A stretch of 64,000 nucleotides of DNA, taken from the NCBI GenBank assembly GCA_019614645.1, contig JABWDB010000021.1, positions 1,798,001-1,862,000 of the forward strand, read 5' to 3'. Shown here piece by piece: positions 12,501-26,200 of this stretch. The translations under genes and the position numbers were made by a program. Below the pieces are notes generated by a model that was not told where the DNA came from, did not search any database, and saw nothing but the letters and a program-made list of their open reading frames with translations. Positions within the stretch are counted from its first letter, which is position 1, and each line of letters starts with the position of its first letter. This stretch comes from Stratiolaelaps scimitus. Lineage: Eukaryota; Arthropoda; Arachnida; Mesostigmata; Laelapidae.

Positions 12501-13103
12501 TTCGCCGAGACATTGCGGAACACGATGCGCAGTTCAGGATCTTGATATTATACCTCAAGACGAGCGGATGAGTGCGATCCTCCTCTATTGCTGCTGCTGC
12601 TGTTTCTGCTGCATTCAAGGTAACGGGCAGATTACCAAGGCACCGAGAGAAAATATCCCAACCGCCATCTCCTCGTGACGTTAATATAGAACAATATGCA
12701 CTATCATCAATAATAGACTGATTAAACAACAATCATATGATACGTTTGTTTATGTAGAAATCGGAAGAGAAAAAGAGAAGTAGGGTATTCTATAGGAGAT
12801 GTGTATACACAATAGCTAGACACGATCTTTGGTCTGGTCAAGAATCCATCGTCGAGCAAGTTGATGGGTGCAGATGAATTCTGCTCTTTGTTCGTATTTA
12901 GATAAACGACACAGTGGACAAAACGAAGGAAGAAGAAGAAAGAGAGATAGGGCAACCACATAAGGCACACAATGGTATCAGTCTCGTCAGGGAGCTGGCG
13001 TAATGGTGATCTTCGACGATGATTCTGATTGTTGCTGCTACTGCTGCCATTTTTGTTAATATAGTGTTTTCGCGATATTCGGATGGTACTCATAGCAGCT
13101 TGA
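9516..13103. other. Non-coding stretch with GC-rich and CAG/CAC repeats
   Basis: No supported gene. It contains (CT)n near 9760-9778, (GA)n near 10110-10127, the GGC/GCC hairpin at 11221-11261, (CAC)n/(CCG)n near 11728-11757 and CAG-rich sequence near 11840-11875. Minus frames at 9556-10071 and 12178-12732 are 171 and 184 codons long but are low-complexity in several frames at once, so I do not call them genes. Confidence 0.5.
11221..11261. repeat. GC hairpin of GGC and GCC repeats
   Basis: A (GCG)n arm at 11221-11237 is the exact reverse complement of a (GCC)n arm at 11245-11261, with a 7-bp loop TTCTTCC. The 17 perfect base pairs are all G-C. The two opposing trinucleotide tracts may have arisen by an inversion or a replication template switch. 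Confidence 0.92.
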
Positions 13104-13484
13104 AATTCTGCCACAAGAGATTGTCTATCGTCTCTCTTATTCGAAACTAAAGACGGGCACCGCTCTGACGGCTTCACTCTCATCTCCTTTCACCGAGGCC
13201 AGCACCTTGTTTGGGTCGTCACGGTGATTGACGCTCTAGCACCTTCTTATGCTAACCACTGTGCAACGACCCCCGGTTACGCGGTAGCGCGTGCGGCACG
13301 GGCCAGGCTACGGAAGTACGCCGCACTCCAGGCGACCCACCTCTTTTCCTCGCTTGCGTTTGAGACCTTAGGGGGGCACGGCCCCTTCACTGCGAACTTC
13401 CTCAAAGGGGTCTACAAGAGGCTGGTCCGCGCCACCGGGGCAAGCGCGCAGGATCTTTCATTAATCCCTAGAAATAATTGCTAA
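13104..13484 (+). mobile_element. 3' tail of a non-LTR retrotransposon (copy B)
   Basis: An open stretch of 126 codons, entered from a stop at 13101-13103 and ending with TAA at 13482-13484, translates as the C-terminal region downstream of LINE reverse transcriptase domains. Recognisable blocks in order are SDGFTLISFHRGQHLVWVVT, VIDALAPSYANHC, RARLRKYAALQATHLFSSLA, FETLGGHGPFTANFLK and VYKRLVRATG. These correspond to the family pattern PDG.TL.P...G..LVWD.T..D.LAPS followed by KY..L...F.P.A.ETLG..G....FL. The final QRGNA motif has been lost and replaced by a diverged LSLIPRNNC end. The reverse transcriptase and endonuclease are absent, so this is a 5'-truncated dead insertion. It has higher GC than its surroundings. 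It lies in the same orientation as copy A and the SoxD exons. Confidence 0.82.
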
Positions 13485-14861
13485 TTATTTATTGTTTGAT
13501 ATAAGATATATCTCTCTTATTTCTTTCGTCCATTATCGAATATAAGTGATGCCACTTAAGCCCCAATTGGGACTTGGATTGGATGAATGGGTTGAATTGA
13601 CGCCGACACAGCCTTTCGTTTGCGTCACATCCGATGTTGTGACGCACAAGACCCTCCAAGAGCATCGGGAGGTCGTTTACTTTCGGATCATTATTATTAT
13701 ATATTATTATATCATATATATTATTGTTACTGTAAAATTTATGAACGGCACGAGCAAGAGAGTCGTGTCCTAAGGCTGGATGTGTTGGCAGACTCGAAAA
13801 TGGTCTACCAGTCATCTCCGTGCCATACGCGAATCGGGCGGCTCATCAGTCAGTAAATATGAACAAATTTATGATGTCCATTATTGATGCTACTCCTAGT
13901 GATGGCTATGCTGACGATCTAACAGCATCGCCATTTCTCCTTTGTGTCTGTTTGTCATCTGATGATGGTTATGATATTCAATATCCGTGTTGATCTTCAG
14001 TTCTGTCCGCTGTGTGTCAATTAGAAAAGCCGCTATTGGAATATGGGAAAAGGTCCAGTCACACAAACATAACCAGTAGACGTAGAAACCGATGTTGGCT
14101 TCCTTTACGACGTCAATGGTCGCATTCTATAATATTTCGCGACAGTCGTCCCCGGGTGTTCGCTTCGCTTACTGTCAAAGAAAAGCTGTACGGTTGTCAG
14201 GGGATCGGGCATCATCTTGCTGTCTCTAATTTCTGTCTACCTCTTGTTCGCTGTACCCCAGTTAACATAGCGTTACTGGTCGAAGTATCTATATATATAT
14301 ATATATATATATGGGCAGTGTGAAAATGAAAGATATGTATGTAGGTTGAAGCAATAACTTGTGCTTCAAGTTTTGACTTCTCCTCTAGCAGAGCCAATTG
14401 GAGCATACAGTGCAAACGACAGACTTCGGATAGCAACCAGACAACGAGAAGCTGCAAAGAGAAAGAAGACAACGTGGTTCCGTTTATAAGGCCCCGAAAA
14501 GAAAGCTGTCAGGCCGGATCAATTTCAATCCACTGCCTTTTGCTCTTTGCTCAATTGACAGTGGCCCGTTAATTGCAACAACATCGGTTCGTCGCCATCC
14601 GCTTGACTCCCTTTCTCCTCCGTTATCTATGTCTACCTTTTCCAATTTAACACAACAACAACAACAACCTATCTGGTTGGGTTGCTGCCGGTTCGGCCGT
14701 CCGCTCAGTTAACATGGAGCCAAATAGTGTCTGCATCAGCGTATAATCATCATCAGCTTATTATTATTATGCATTGCTGTAATGTATTATACGCATATGT
14801 ATATAGCCTTCAATGCAAGGCTGCATCAATCGCTCTACTAAGTTACGCAATCCATCTGCCA

Positions 14862-14900
14862 ATATATATATATATATATATATATACGTGTGTGTGTGTG
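14862..14900. repeat. (TA)n-(GT)n compound microsatellite
   Basis: A TA tract to 14886 is followed directly by a GT tract to 14900. Confidence 0.93.
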
Positions 14901-15857
14901 CAGCGAAAGATGAACCTGATATAGATTCATGGCGAGGGAAAGCCAAAAATATTTTCAGATCAAAATACATCATCATTTTGCTGTCCCCTTCGGCTGCTGC
15001 TGCTGCTCGTAACACTTCTTATTTTTTCTTCTATTGCTGTTTACTTTCGTTGAGGCCACGTGTAGACACGGTACCTATCTGATAAATTTATGATGTTCAA
15101 ATCGATACATTATATTGCGGCAATGTGTCGCAACGAGGAGCTTTTTTCATCCTCAACAGCCGCCGCTGAGACCGTGTTAACCCCTTGGATTCATCCCTTG
15201 AATCACCTTTACCTTCTCGGGATTCATTTTTTTCTTTTTCAGGGCTGACTCGCAGCCAACATTTAACATCCACGGTACTGTTTTTGGCATTGCTTCCTAG
15301 GAAGGACTCCTTCGATCGAGTTCGATCTCCACCGTCACACATTTGCATTGAAAGGGGTTGTCTGTCTTATGAAGCAGTGCTTAACGCAGTTCTGTGGACG
15401 TAAAACGTTGGGTGTCAATCAAAGTTTACCCGGGATTCACCTGTCTATTCATCCATTGTTGTTCTCGATTTTTTCTTCCTTAGACTGGTGATTATTAGAA
15501 GGTTAACTGTTTTGCTTATTGTAATTATTGCTACGTAAATTTTGGTTTTTAAAACCGTTCAAAAACCGGTTCATAGTTAGTGTATAATATCGATGATAAG
15601 GGCAAACAAAGCTTGCGATAGGAGCAGTCGATTTGTTACCTATGGAAGGAGCTGTAGTTCTCCTGATCGTATCTATGATAATAACAACCACAACGTGTAA
15701 TACTTCATGCCGGTCTATATCTAAGGGCATGATTGAATCATTCCTGCTAAGATGTCTTTTAAAACAATGAGCATTAATTTAGGCGGATCTACTTAGTTAT
15801 TCGTCTTATCTGGATAGTTGAACCACAGCACTATTCCCAAATGATCGACTGGTTATG

Positions 15858-15881
15858 TATATATATATATATATATATATA
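15858..15881. repeat. (TA)n microsatellite
   Basis: Uninterrupted TA tract of 24 bp. Confidence 0.95.
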
Positions 15882-18800
15882 CTGTGGCGACGGTTTGGTA
15901 CTATTATATATATTAATCGAAACTGTCACCGTTGGTTTGTTGGAACATTAGTCTAGGTTATACAAAAGTAAAACGGGCTTCCCTTTGTTATGTTGGCGTC
16001 GAATTGAATCCTCCCGCTTTAAATATCCCGTGCGAATATATTCTCTTTCGGTATACAGCAGTGAGACGATTTCTTAGCTGCATAATGTCCATCACGTACA
16101 GGTCAGCTGGACATGACTTCCACACTTTTCCTCCGAAACGCCTTATCTGTTTCATTCATTCAGTCAGTCAACCACACACGCATTCGCTTCAGAGATCTGT
16201 GTATGCACTACCTAGACATACTTTGACCCTTCGAGGTAATCTCTGAGTGGCACGCGGGGCCATGATCTCAAGTCCATCTTCGAAGGCAACTGAACATAAA
16301 ACAGGGCAATAAGCATATGATGATCTGCTATAGAATGTAACGCCTTATGCCTTTATGATCTGTATATGCGATGTATGGGCCGCCGCAGTACGAACTGCGG
16401 CAGCAATACGATGTTCGCATCCCCACAGCTCCCCGCTCGAGGAAAGAGGAAAATCAAGGTGGGGCGAACTACCAAAACCTCTCTGCTCTGCTTGAACACA
16501 TCGTGCTGCCCTTAAACCTCCCCCCCTGAGTGAGAATATTTTGACTTAACTCCCCCCGCCCCTGTCGCCGTTCTGCCTTCACCTCTTAGACTTCCTCACT
16601 CTATGCAAAAGATCGTTCCCTGCGCACTCAGCTCAACCTCAGTGAAGCTTATCCCTGCTAATTTCATATACACCGCAGAAAGGCAGTGCAGTCTGCCTTA
16701 CCAAGTGCAATACAGTTTTTAGCCTCGTTTTAGTGTTCATTACATTTAGCAGTAATCTCTGCGTGGCTTCTGCTTCGTTTGACACTCCCTTGACGGAACT
16801 CTATTGCACCAATTATTAACCGACAACACGGTTCAACTTATATATACATATGTTGACAAAGAGAGAGAGAGAGAGAGAATAGTTGCACGCAGGTACGCTT
16901 TAACTGGTGCGGTACAATAAGCCCTTGCTAACGCATTTACGAAATCTAAAGGATTATCGCGTTCGAGTGAGAACAACATTTGATGAGCGTAACAGTTCTG
17001 GATTTGTCAGATGTCTCACACGTGCACTTAGACCGTGATGCCTGGTGCACTCGTTGCGCGTGTTAACATGGGACTCATCATTAACTAAACGTATTGGTAC
17101 CGGCAAGCGTTAGATGTCATCTCATGATGTTGTTTTTGGCGGGCTACATTGCAACATCTATCCTCATTGTGTACACACATGTGTATTTCTCTCGCACTTC
17201 ATGTAGGCCCTCACCGTTATTGTTCTGCTGTGACTGTACCTACATCTCCATAATGCAGTAGATAGCCGTCTTGTTTGGGCTGGTTTTCCACTGTTTGTGT
17301 CCGACACCTAATCCCTCCTTTGTGCCATTACTATCTATGGACTGTCTATGATTGTAGCATCTCTTTCCTGAGAGACTGTAGTTTCGTCGCCTCGGGTCCA
17401 TAGGAGTCTGAGTCGATGATTCAGCAGTCGAAATGAAAATGCAATTTACCTCCCATGGGTCAGAAATATATATATATATAATTTGTCCTCTTAGTTTCCC
17501 TGGGGAACCACAAAACCTTTCTTCTGCCTGCCGCATCCATCACAACCGGCCCAATTCTGACGAATCTGTGTACCTTTTTCTCGGTATTCCGGACGGGGTC
17601 GGTTAGACCCATATCGATGGGAAAGCAGATTATGATTACGTTGTGAATATGATAACATTATCATCAAGTACCATTTATTTGATAAGTCTCACTATAAACT
17701 GCCTATTGTTAACGATCTTGGACTGTACGGGACCAGCCGTCAGTGTAATTTCAACTATAGTTGGTTGTCACACGAAGCTTCAGCGACGAGTATAGTAAAC
17801 GAGCTGTGCTTCGTTCTACGTTTGACTTCCACCTGCTTCCATGGTGTCCATGGCGAGTGCTCAGCGAATAGTTGATTATGCGAGTCGGTCACCAAGCAGC
17901 TCGATTGATTGGCGATTCGTTCATCGTTTCGTCGACTCGTGGTCTTTGCTGACACCACGAAAATGAAGTCATCGCAGTGGACGGATACGTGTAGCCTACC
18001 GTCGGCGGCGGTTGCTTGAGTTGTTCGCAGACATAGGCATCATCATGATGGTGATGATGACAACGACGATGCTGATGGTGGTGGCGATGATGATGATGTT
18101 ATGTTCGCTTCATGTCCGGACCCTTCGAGTCCGATCTTGTCGTTTCCACGGACATAAAGTAAAATATAATAAAGTTACCCACGCGTCAGTCTCACGGCGG
18201 CGGTGGTGGCGGTGGCAGCGACTTAAACCGTCAACGTTATTATCATTTTATGTTATATGGCAGCGGTTTGTTGAAGCTGCCATCAGCGCCGCCGATGCTG
18301 CTCCTGATTTTCTTCTGCTCGCTGCGGCTTCTGCTTTTGGTTGGCGATGGATTGTCCTACTACTCGTTGGGGACAGAAAAGAAGTCCAGGGAGAAAGGGA
18401 CAAGGGAGGGAAGACATATAATTATCGTTAATGGCTGTACATGGACAGTTTCATGCGGCACTACCACCACCACCACCACTGCCAGTAATAGGCGGTAGCA
18501 CTCGCTTGGTCGTGCTTGGTCGATGCACACAAGACGACTCAAGAGGTCCACCATCCGTCCTACATGCGTGGACATAATTTGTTGCGAACTGCGAAAAAGT
18601 TCAAAGAACTCGATTTAGCAGCGCACGCAGTGGTTGCTTCAGTAGCCATTCTTGCTTCATTCCTCTGCCTTCTTGCTCCTTCCTTTATGCTGTTTGGGCC
18701 CCTCCTCCCTTCCTGCCTCTCTCCCTCTAAGGTCCTCTCGTTCGATGTCTACCTCGATTCCACCGCGGTTCTCGGTCGCCCTCAATCGAACCGGTTGCTC

Positions 18801-20200
18801 CCCCCCCCCGCGCGTCGGGCAAAAGCGAAGTCTCTCCCGAATCCACAGAGACGCACAGCAGCTCGTGAGTACACACAGTGGTACTACGAGACGATACGGT
18901 GTCCGTGGCAGCAAGCCAGCTTGTGCCTTTGGCAGACCGTGCTGACGCCGAGGTGCTATATGGAGAGAATGGTGATGGAGGTTGGGTTGGACCGAATCAG
19001 CTTCAGGGAACTTCGGGGTGCTCTGTTGGGTCGGTCCGTCGTCCTCCAGTGCCAATAGAAGATGGAGAATCATCTCGCTTTGCAACTCCCTCTCTCTCTC
19101 TCTCTTTCTCTCTTCTGAAATCTCTTCATCGCTGCTGTCCTTCTTTTTCTTCTTCTGTCCTCCTGCTCAGCCTCCTCCGTCATCGCTTCCATCTCCGTCT
19201 CATCTTTTGAGTTTAGTTCTCTGCTTTTTCGTCTTCTTAGCTATCGATGATGGTCTTTCACTGTCCGGGAGAGGACATCAAAGGAGGCAATCGGTCGAAC
19301 AGTTTCTGTCGATGCGCGGTGAGAAACGGGTTGTTGCCATTCTCTGTCTGGCACGCAGGCTTGAGGAGCTGCACGCCCGGCCGTCTTGCCTGCTAGGCTT
19401 ACTGACTGGGACACCACTACTACTACTACTACTACTATTGCTATGCCCTGTCTTCTGTGCATGTCCTGGCTGTGGGTGTTGGGTGTTGGCTCCTCCGAGG
19501 AAGGATCTCCTTTAGCGCTCGATTCACACACAACGTACTCTCTTCGCACTGCACAGTATAGACAGACGCAGACAGGCTGTGAACTAGCTTGTTCGTTCCT
19601 GCTCCGCGATTGAAATCGGCACGTTTGAAGAACTCAGCTAGCGCCTAACGAGAAAGCCTGAAGATGGACAGAACCGCTGAAGGGAAGCACAGCCGAGAAC
19701 GGCTTCAGTGAATGACATCAGTGTGAGATTGCTACGTTTAGAAGGACGTACTGAGAGGCTGCGCTCCCGATCAGCCCAAAGAGGAAAGGAGAAGCGAGAG
19801 AGAACAAATTATGAGACATCCTATTCCTTTATTTCTTTTCCAGTGTCTGTGTTAGCTCCCCACCAACATGTGGTGATAGCAGCGACGTGCAGAGCGCGAA
19901 AAGATTCAAATCAAACAAACGGATCTTCCACATCCTCTGACCGAATTGATCCTGTTGATTTGTGTCATTTGATGTGCTACACCTTCCATCTTCGCTCTCC
20001 ACCTTTTTTTCTTTTATTTCTTTCTTCTATATCGTCACCACCACAACCACCACCACCACCACCACTCATGCTATGCTGTACTCTTTGACATTAGCTTGTT
20101 CATCAAAGGTGCTGCCTGTCTTTAGGGGTGAGCAGGAACAACTCTTATATCTCGTGATGGAATTGTGAAGGAGGCGGCGGCGGCGGCGACACACTAAGGC

Positions 20201-23200
20201 ACCATCTCTCGTTCTATATATATATGTATATATATATATGCAGTACTCTCTGTGACGACGACATCTGTTTGAACATTTTGGTTTCGCTTCGCCGCCCATT
20301 TTTACCTCCAGTATAAACGCTGCTGGTGATTTGGCAACTACGATGATGATGATGACATTTAGTATTTGTCACCTTAATGATTTTTCATTCGGCATCGGAT
20401 ATTTGCCCATTCTCTTGTATTTTAAGGGCCCGAACGTTTGTGCCTTCCTTCTGTCCTGTATATAATAGTTTTGCCGACATCGTGTGTTTGCAGGTACCCC
20501 TGCCCCCTGTCGGCTTCGACTTAGACCGCCCTGTTCGATCTTACTTTGTACGATTGCCATCTAAGCCATCACTACCGCTTGGCTGGGCTTAGCTAGCACT
20601 TAGGCACACATTAAGTAATATGTACAATCGGCATCACACATAACTGAGAGCCAGTTCGGCTGGCCTCTATACTCTGCTACTTCTGCTTATCGTAGATCTT
20701 TCCTGACCAAATTGCAATACAAAACCGCAATAGACCAACAGGAAACGTTCGATGCTCTGTGCTGAAGGCAGCAGTAACGCTTGGCCAGCGAGGCAGCGAG
20801 CATAACCACAGAGTCGCATAGCCGCCGCAATCCGAGCAGCAACCGCAGTGGCAGCATTCGCTAGGGCACCCCAATGAGAGTAAACAATTCACCCATCGCT
20901 TCGGGGTGGTGGTGGTAGGGATGTATAATGGGGGATTGCAAGCAGAGGGAATTGAGGAGAACTGGGGAGGTTAGGGAACCTCGAGGCCACAGACAGACAC
21001 ACGAGTGGAGTGTGTGTGTTTGTCTCTGATGGCGAAGACGCAGTGGCCACCGATTCAAGCGATCGGACCAATAGAGAAAGCAAGGCGAGATGGCTGATAG
21101 TGGTGCTAACGGAGTAGACTTTAGCCTGGTTGCTCCGTGTGGTGCTCCTCTGCAAGCGATGCCATAAGCCGCGGCCACACGTTGCAGGCCGTCGACCACA
21201 GGCCGACTCTGCTTCGTCCCTCAGTTGATTCCTTTATTATCACCCTAACTCTGTCGACCAATGCAACCTCCTCGGCGCTTGTTGGAGATCGGGCCAAGGC
21301 GACGCGGTGCACTGTGGCCTAACTGTCTGCCACGCTGCCGGCTTCCAGCGTAACCAATGAAATTGATTATTGTATAAATCAAGACGAAAAGTAATTCAGA
21401 ATGCCGTGGCAGCTACTCACTCCGACAACGAGAGCAAAGTCATGGAGTAAAGCTGTCGGAAGAATGACCGGCTAGTGGCTAGCACCTCACAGTCGTGTGC
21501 AAAACGAAGGGAAAAGAGAGTGATGTGAAGTTGTTCCGCAAAAGAGACAGATAGCTGTGTACATGAGCGAGCTCGCCTCGTCTCGCCTTGCAACCACATA
21601 ACGCTCAACCGAAATATGGGAATAACTGAGCTGAAGAAAGCGACCGGTGCAAATTACACCAGATTTGGCCTCTGCACTCCCTGGATAGCCAATGACTACT
21701 GGGGGGCGGCGGCGGCGGCGCGGGGACGGGGGAGGAGGAGGGCGTGAAACTGAACTGGGAATAATCAGCGACACAGGTCACAGCAGTGCGACAGGTGAAG
21801 TTTTGAGATTTGGGTTTCAGTCGAAAATAGGAGACGAAACTAAACTCGGACGAGGAACGGATCACTAACGCCAAGTGCGACGGAGGATCAGAACAATCGA
21901 AGTTATCACAACTCATAGAAGCATGCTGCCAAAGAGTCGTTTATAGAAGAAAAATCCAAAATGGATGTGGTTTCGTCACGTCACAAGTTGGGATTCCTCG
22001 GTGGCTGTCTACCAAACCTACGAAGAGCGGTTTGCATTAGCAAGAAGAGTAATCCACCGTATGTGATCAGAGTCTACTGTCTCGCCCTTGTAAACTATGT
22101 ACTACCCAGAGTTCCTCGACAGAGAAGAAATGGTTAGCAAAAGTCAGCGCGTTCTTACTATCGTTTCTCTGGTGCCCCTACACATTACCCCAGCTGGTTT
22201 CCTGTTAGCTCTCGTCTCAGTCGGGCACTCAAACACACACATACGCACACACATACATCTATGTGCACTTACAAGCTCATAGACTTCCCATGAATCAGAC
22301 AGTAAGTAGTATCTAATTTCCATACAAGAAGAGATATCGTCGCATATCGCATCAAGGAGTATCATCAGTATAACCGCCGTCAACCGAATCACACATATTG
22401 GTTAGCGGCATCAATAATATTATTATGAATTCGATCAGGTACGACATTCTCTTCTCTGCTAATGGCGCTGGTTTTCCTTGTTAGCCATTGTATGATACAC
22501 GTGACAACCGTCAGGCTCCACTCGATGAAGCAGCGGATCCTAAAAGGTTTACGGAATGAGAACGCGAACGCCACACAGCTGGCTGTAACTTCAGTTCGGA
22601 CGAAGCAACACAATGTAATGCTGTGTATCTTGTTAACAAAGCTATTCGGTTTTAGCAATTTAAGTAAAATACGGGAACAACAGCGAAAGAATAGATCGCC
22701 CTAATGTGTTGGGGAAGATAATGTGTCGCCCGCTCCATGGACGGTGAGGCTCAATGTTGCTGAGTAAATGTTGATGTGTGTGAGTGTGCCCATGTCGGTG
22801 TATATATATTATTACTATTTATATATAAAAAATATATCTATATATTTCTTCCACGACGAGGGAAAAGGAGAGGATATAGAAAAGAGAGATCACGAGAATC
22901 AGTCTCAAAGGAAGACTGAAAAGGCCGGATGCAGGCACCATTGATAAAGGCGGAGGTGCAGTCGGTGTCGCAGGGAGCTCATTCTTCGTGCAGGACCCTT
23001 TGCACAGTCGGTTGCCTGCACACGACAACTGTAGACGGACAGACGGGTTGTTCCGCTTTTGTGATAGTGTTGCGAGGTCCGGCAACTCCACACGAGACTG
23101 AATCCAGGCTGATCTAACAGATATGTAATGAATCCTTGATGAGCGGGACATAAAAATACTGCCGGGTCAAGACATAAACGCGCCGAAGTCAGGGTAGAGT

Positions 23201-26200
23201 GTCAAAGTCACAGTTTGTTATGTAAAATTTATTTATGTGTAGCGCACTTTGCCCATAAAATGATTCGTGTCTGTTCGGGTTGACTGAAGTATTGGATTTT
23301 CATCAGCTAACACCTGCGCCCAATTCTTTCATTCTTCATTACTCGGTTGTCACTAATTCAGCGGCAACATCGATCTAATTGTACGGTAGTGCAAGGCGTT
23401 ATGCTGTCCAACTCTCAAAACTGCCTGACTGACTGAGTGACTACGCTCGAAACACAGACACTGCTGCGTCTTGATGTCTACTCCTACTACGACTACTATT
23501 ACCACTTCCTGTTTTGGGGTTTCGCTGTTCTCCCACATGACATCTATAATTCTATTTTAAAAAAAGCATTCTTCTTCGTATTTAACGGCAGATCGTGTCT
23601 CTTCTCTCCGTACGATCTCCATCCATCTCGAAGCGATGGATCCGAGTCGATATTTCCCGATGACAGCTACGCCGCATCGCGAAATGCGTACTCCAGTCGG
23701 CATCCGTTCATTTCTTATCCACTCCGACGACATCACGGTCTGTCTGTTCTATGCACATCTGTCCTCGCATTCGACTGCTTTCTACGGGGACAATTCGACG
23801 ATGTCACTGGCGCTGGTCTCCTCGGTTCCAGTTGCTTTACGCCTCCTCTGAGTGGGCAGAAGATACATGGGATGCTACATGATTTGTTTGTTACACCCGT
23901 GTGATGACATCGGTTCACTCGTCAATGCCAATGTAGCAAACAGCTGAATGAAACTGTCTGGTTAGATCCGGCGAGTTTGATCTTTCCACCTCTACCTGTC
24001 CCGGGAAGGTGGATTGACACTAACAGACAAAAAAAAAGATAGACATTCGTGACAATCCACGTGTGCTATCTTGATACACACAGGCCTATATATGCACACA
24101 CCGGTTTTCATCGTCGTTTTTCCTTTCTACCCATCTATTGACGACTTTTTTTTCTTGTTGTCTTCACTTAGGCTGCTCAAGTCGGACCTTGTCGCCATTT
24201 CTCACATGCTTATCCTATTTGTTCTCACCGACGCGTCTGGTTAGTACTGAAACAGGCTGAATCTGTCAGGTTACCAATGTTACGGCTAATCTAGCCGCTT
24301 TTCTAACCTAAAGCGCTGAGCATCCTCGATCCGACAGTCTTACTCTGATCCAGTTTGTCACTCAAGAAGACACTTGTCATAGGACCGCTTTTTTACTTTT
24401 AAACTTCTTCAGAAGTCGATTCTCTTGGAAATGCTAGTTAGTAGAGCGCATACGCTGGATCATTACCTGCATCTATCTCTTTCTGAGACTTCCTTATGTT
24501 GCTATTTCCATACCTTTCGCAATCGTACATTGAAAAACTAGATATTTTAGGCAGACATTTTTTTAAGATGATTGTGCCATGTTGTTAGATAACACAACCG
24601 ACCTAAAATCTTGCATATATTCAGATAATTAAGCCATACACTATCCCTTGTTCAGTTGAGATTCTCAGTAAAAAAACTAACATTTTTTTTAACGTTTTAA
24701 ACGTTCAGTGAATATTCAGGCAAAACATGTAATGTTATATACACACACGAGTACAGCAAACTAAATATTATCACAAAAATGCTGGCCCTAGATGAAAACG
24801 AGGCGGATAGTTATTCGAACTGGTTCACTATAGCCCATTGTGCTAAGAGCATACGGCCAGTCTCGGCATAGTCTCGAACACAGTTAGCTTCTGAATGCAA
24901 GCGAAAGTGGGTATCTTTAGGCTTCTGAACGGCTGCAGAGAGTTTGAACAACCAACCACAACTCAATCTGCACTGTTTCTTTACTCATCATTTTCGCCTT
25001 TATCGCCACCACCACCACCACCACCTGTGGGCCCCCACTCCTCTATCTTCCCCACAACTACCATAGCATTACCGCTACTTGCTGCCAAGCAAATCCCCGA
25101 TTTACAACTTAATAAATGCAAAAACTCGCCTGGCTCCATAGTGGGGCTGGCGAACCCCTGTATGAGCTACCCATTGGCGCATACACACAAGCACATGTGC
25201 ACAGTACTGTACGACGAAGTTGTTCGTAGGGAATCTCGCGCAGACATCCTCCCCAATACCTCACCTGCCTCACCCTCAAATGGTGCCACCCGTTTAGGTT
25301 GTCTGTCTGTCTTGCTGGCTACACATTCACTATATGGTGGCTGTCGCTCAAGCGGCCGTTGTATGGTCGAGTAATGGCTCGAGTTGGGCCGTTAATGAAC
25401 TCACATTCTCCTGCTGCCGCCCGCTGTCAAAAGTCGCAAGTGGTGCCTTTTTTTTGCCCATTCGAGCAATTGTAGATCATAGGGGTTCCACTATGTCCCT
25501 GCTGTAATTGTAAGCTGAGAAGTAAGCACGACAAAGTGAATAATAAAAGGTTATAATGAATTAAGCGTCGATGGAAAATCAGCCGTCTGAGCCACAATAA
25601 GATACCTGAATATGTATATATAAAATAGAATAGAGACCTCTTTTATTTGCATAAAATGGTTACCTTAAAACTTATATCGGGTTATGAATAGGATTTGATA
25701 AGGATTATATGAAAGGTGTATAGGTTATATAAGGTAGCTATGTACAATTATATGTATTTGCATGCTTGATATATTCATTTCAATAGTGGCTGCGTTGTGC
25801 GTAAATGCATCTTGTGGCAACTTTTGGTCGATTGAAAACTTTTATGGTTACATATGTATCACAGTTTGTTGTCATGTAGAGAAGGCGATATCGCTCCACC
25901 GGAGAGCAGTGAAGACCAGGCAGTTGATGGTGGCCTCCATACGAAATTGACTCTAAGACGAATCCCTGTTTCATCGCAACGAGTAGTCATTTCGCTGGCT
26001 CAGCCGGTTTTCTACGGCTGCTTCTGCTGCTTTTCGTTTTTCTCTTCCATCAGCCTCTCTTCATAAGTGGAGGGAGGAATTGATTATAAAAGTGTCCTTT
26101 CTAACTGAATCGTTCGGGCGGCACATTCTATGCGACACTTGACCGCCCCCCTAGCCCGGCCGCCAACCGTCGCCAACAGCTTCCAACAGCATCGAGAACC

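Larger units (their letters stand above)
13485..20200. other. Non-coding stretch
   Basis: No supported gene. It contains (TA)n at 14290-14312, 14862-14886 (followed by (GT)n to 14900) and 15858-15881, and (GA)n at 16858-16878. A small perfect hairpin, GCCGCAGT-ACGA-ACTGCGGC, lies at 16382-16401. Oligo-C runs lie near 16505, 16550 and 18800. (CAC)n and (ACT)n runs lie near 18465-18480, 19415-19440 and 20040-20068. Overlapping frames at 18516-19515 (up to 180 codons) lie in pyrimidine-rich repeat sequence and show no domain. Confidence 0.5.

Noticed and set aside
12178..12732. 184-codon minus-strand frame
   Set aside because: Mixed low-complexity composition, no motif, and no plausible splice context. 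Overlapping frames are equally open.
16382..16401. Perfect 8-bp hairpin with ACGA loop as a microRNA or terminator
   Set aside because: Too short for a microRNA precursor, and there is no gene context for any terminator.
22462..22704. 80-codon plus frame with a hydrophobic segment
   Set aside because: It vaguely resembles a membrane protein but has no receptor motif and no supporting splice structure.
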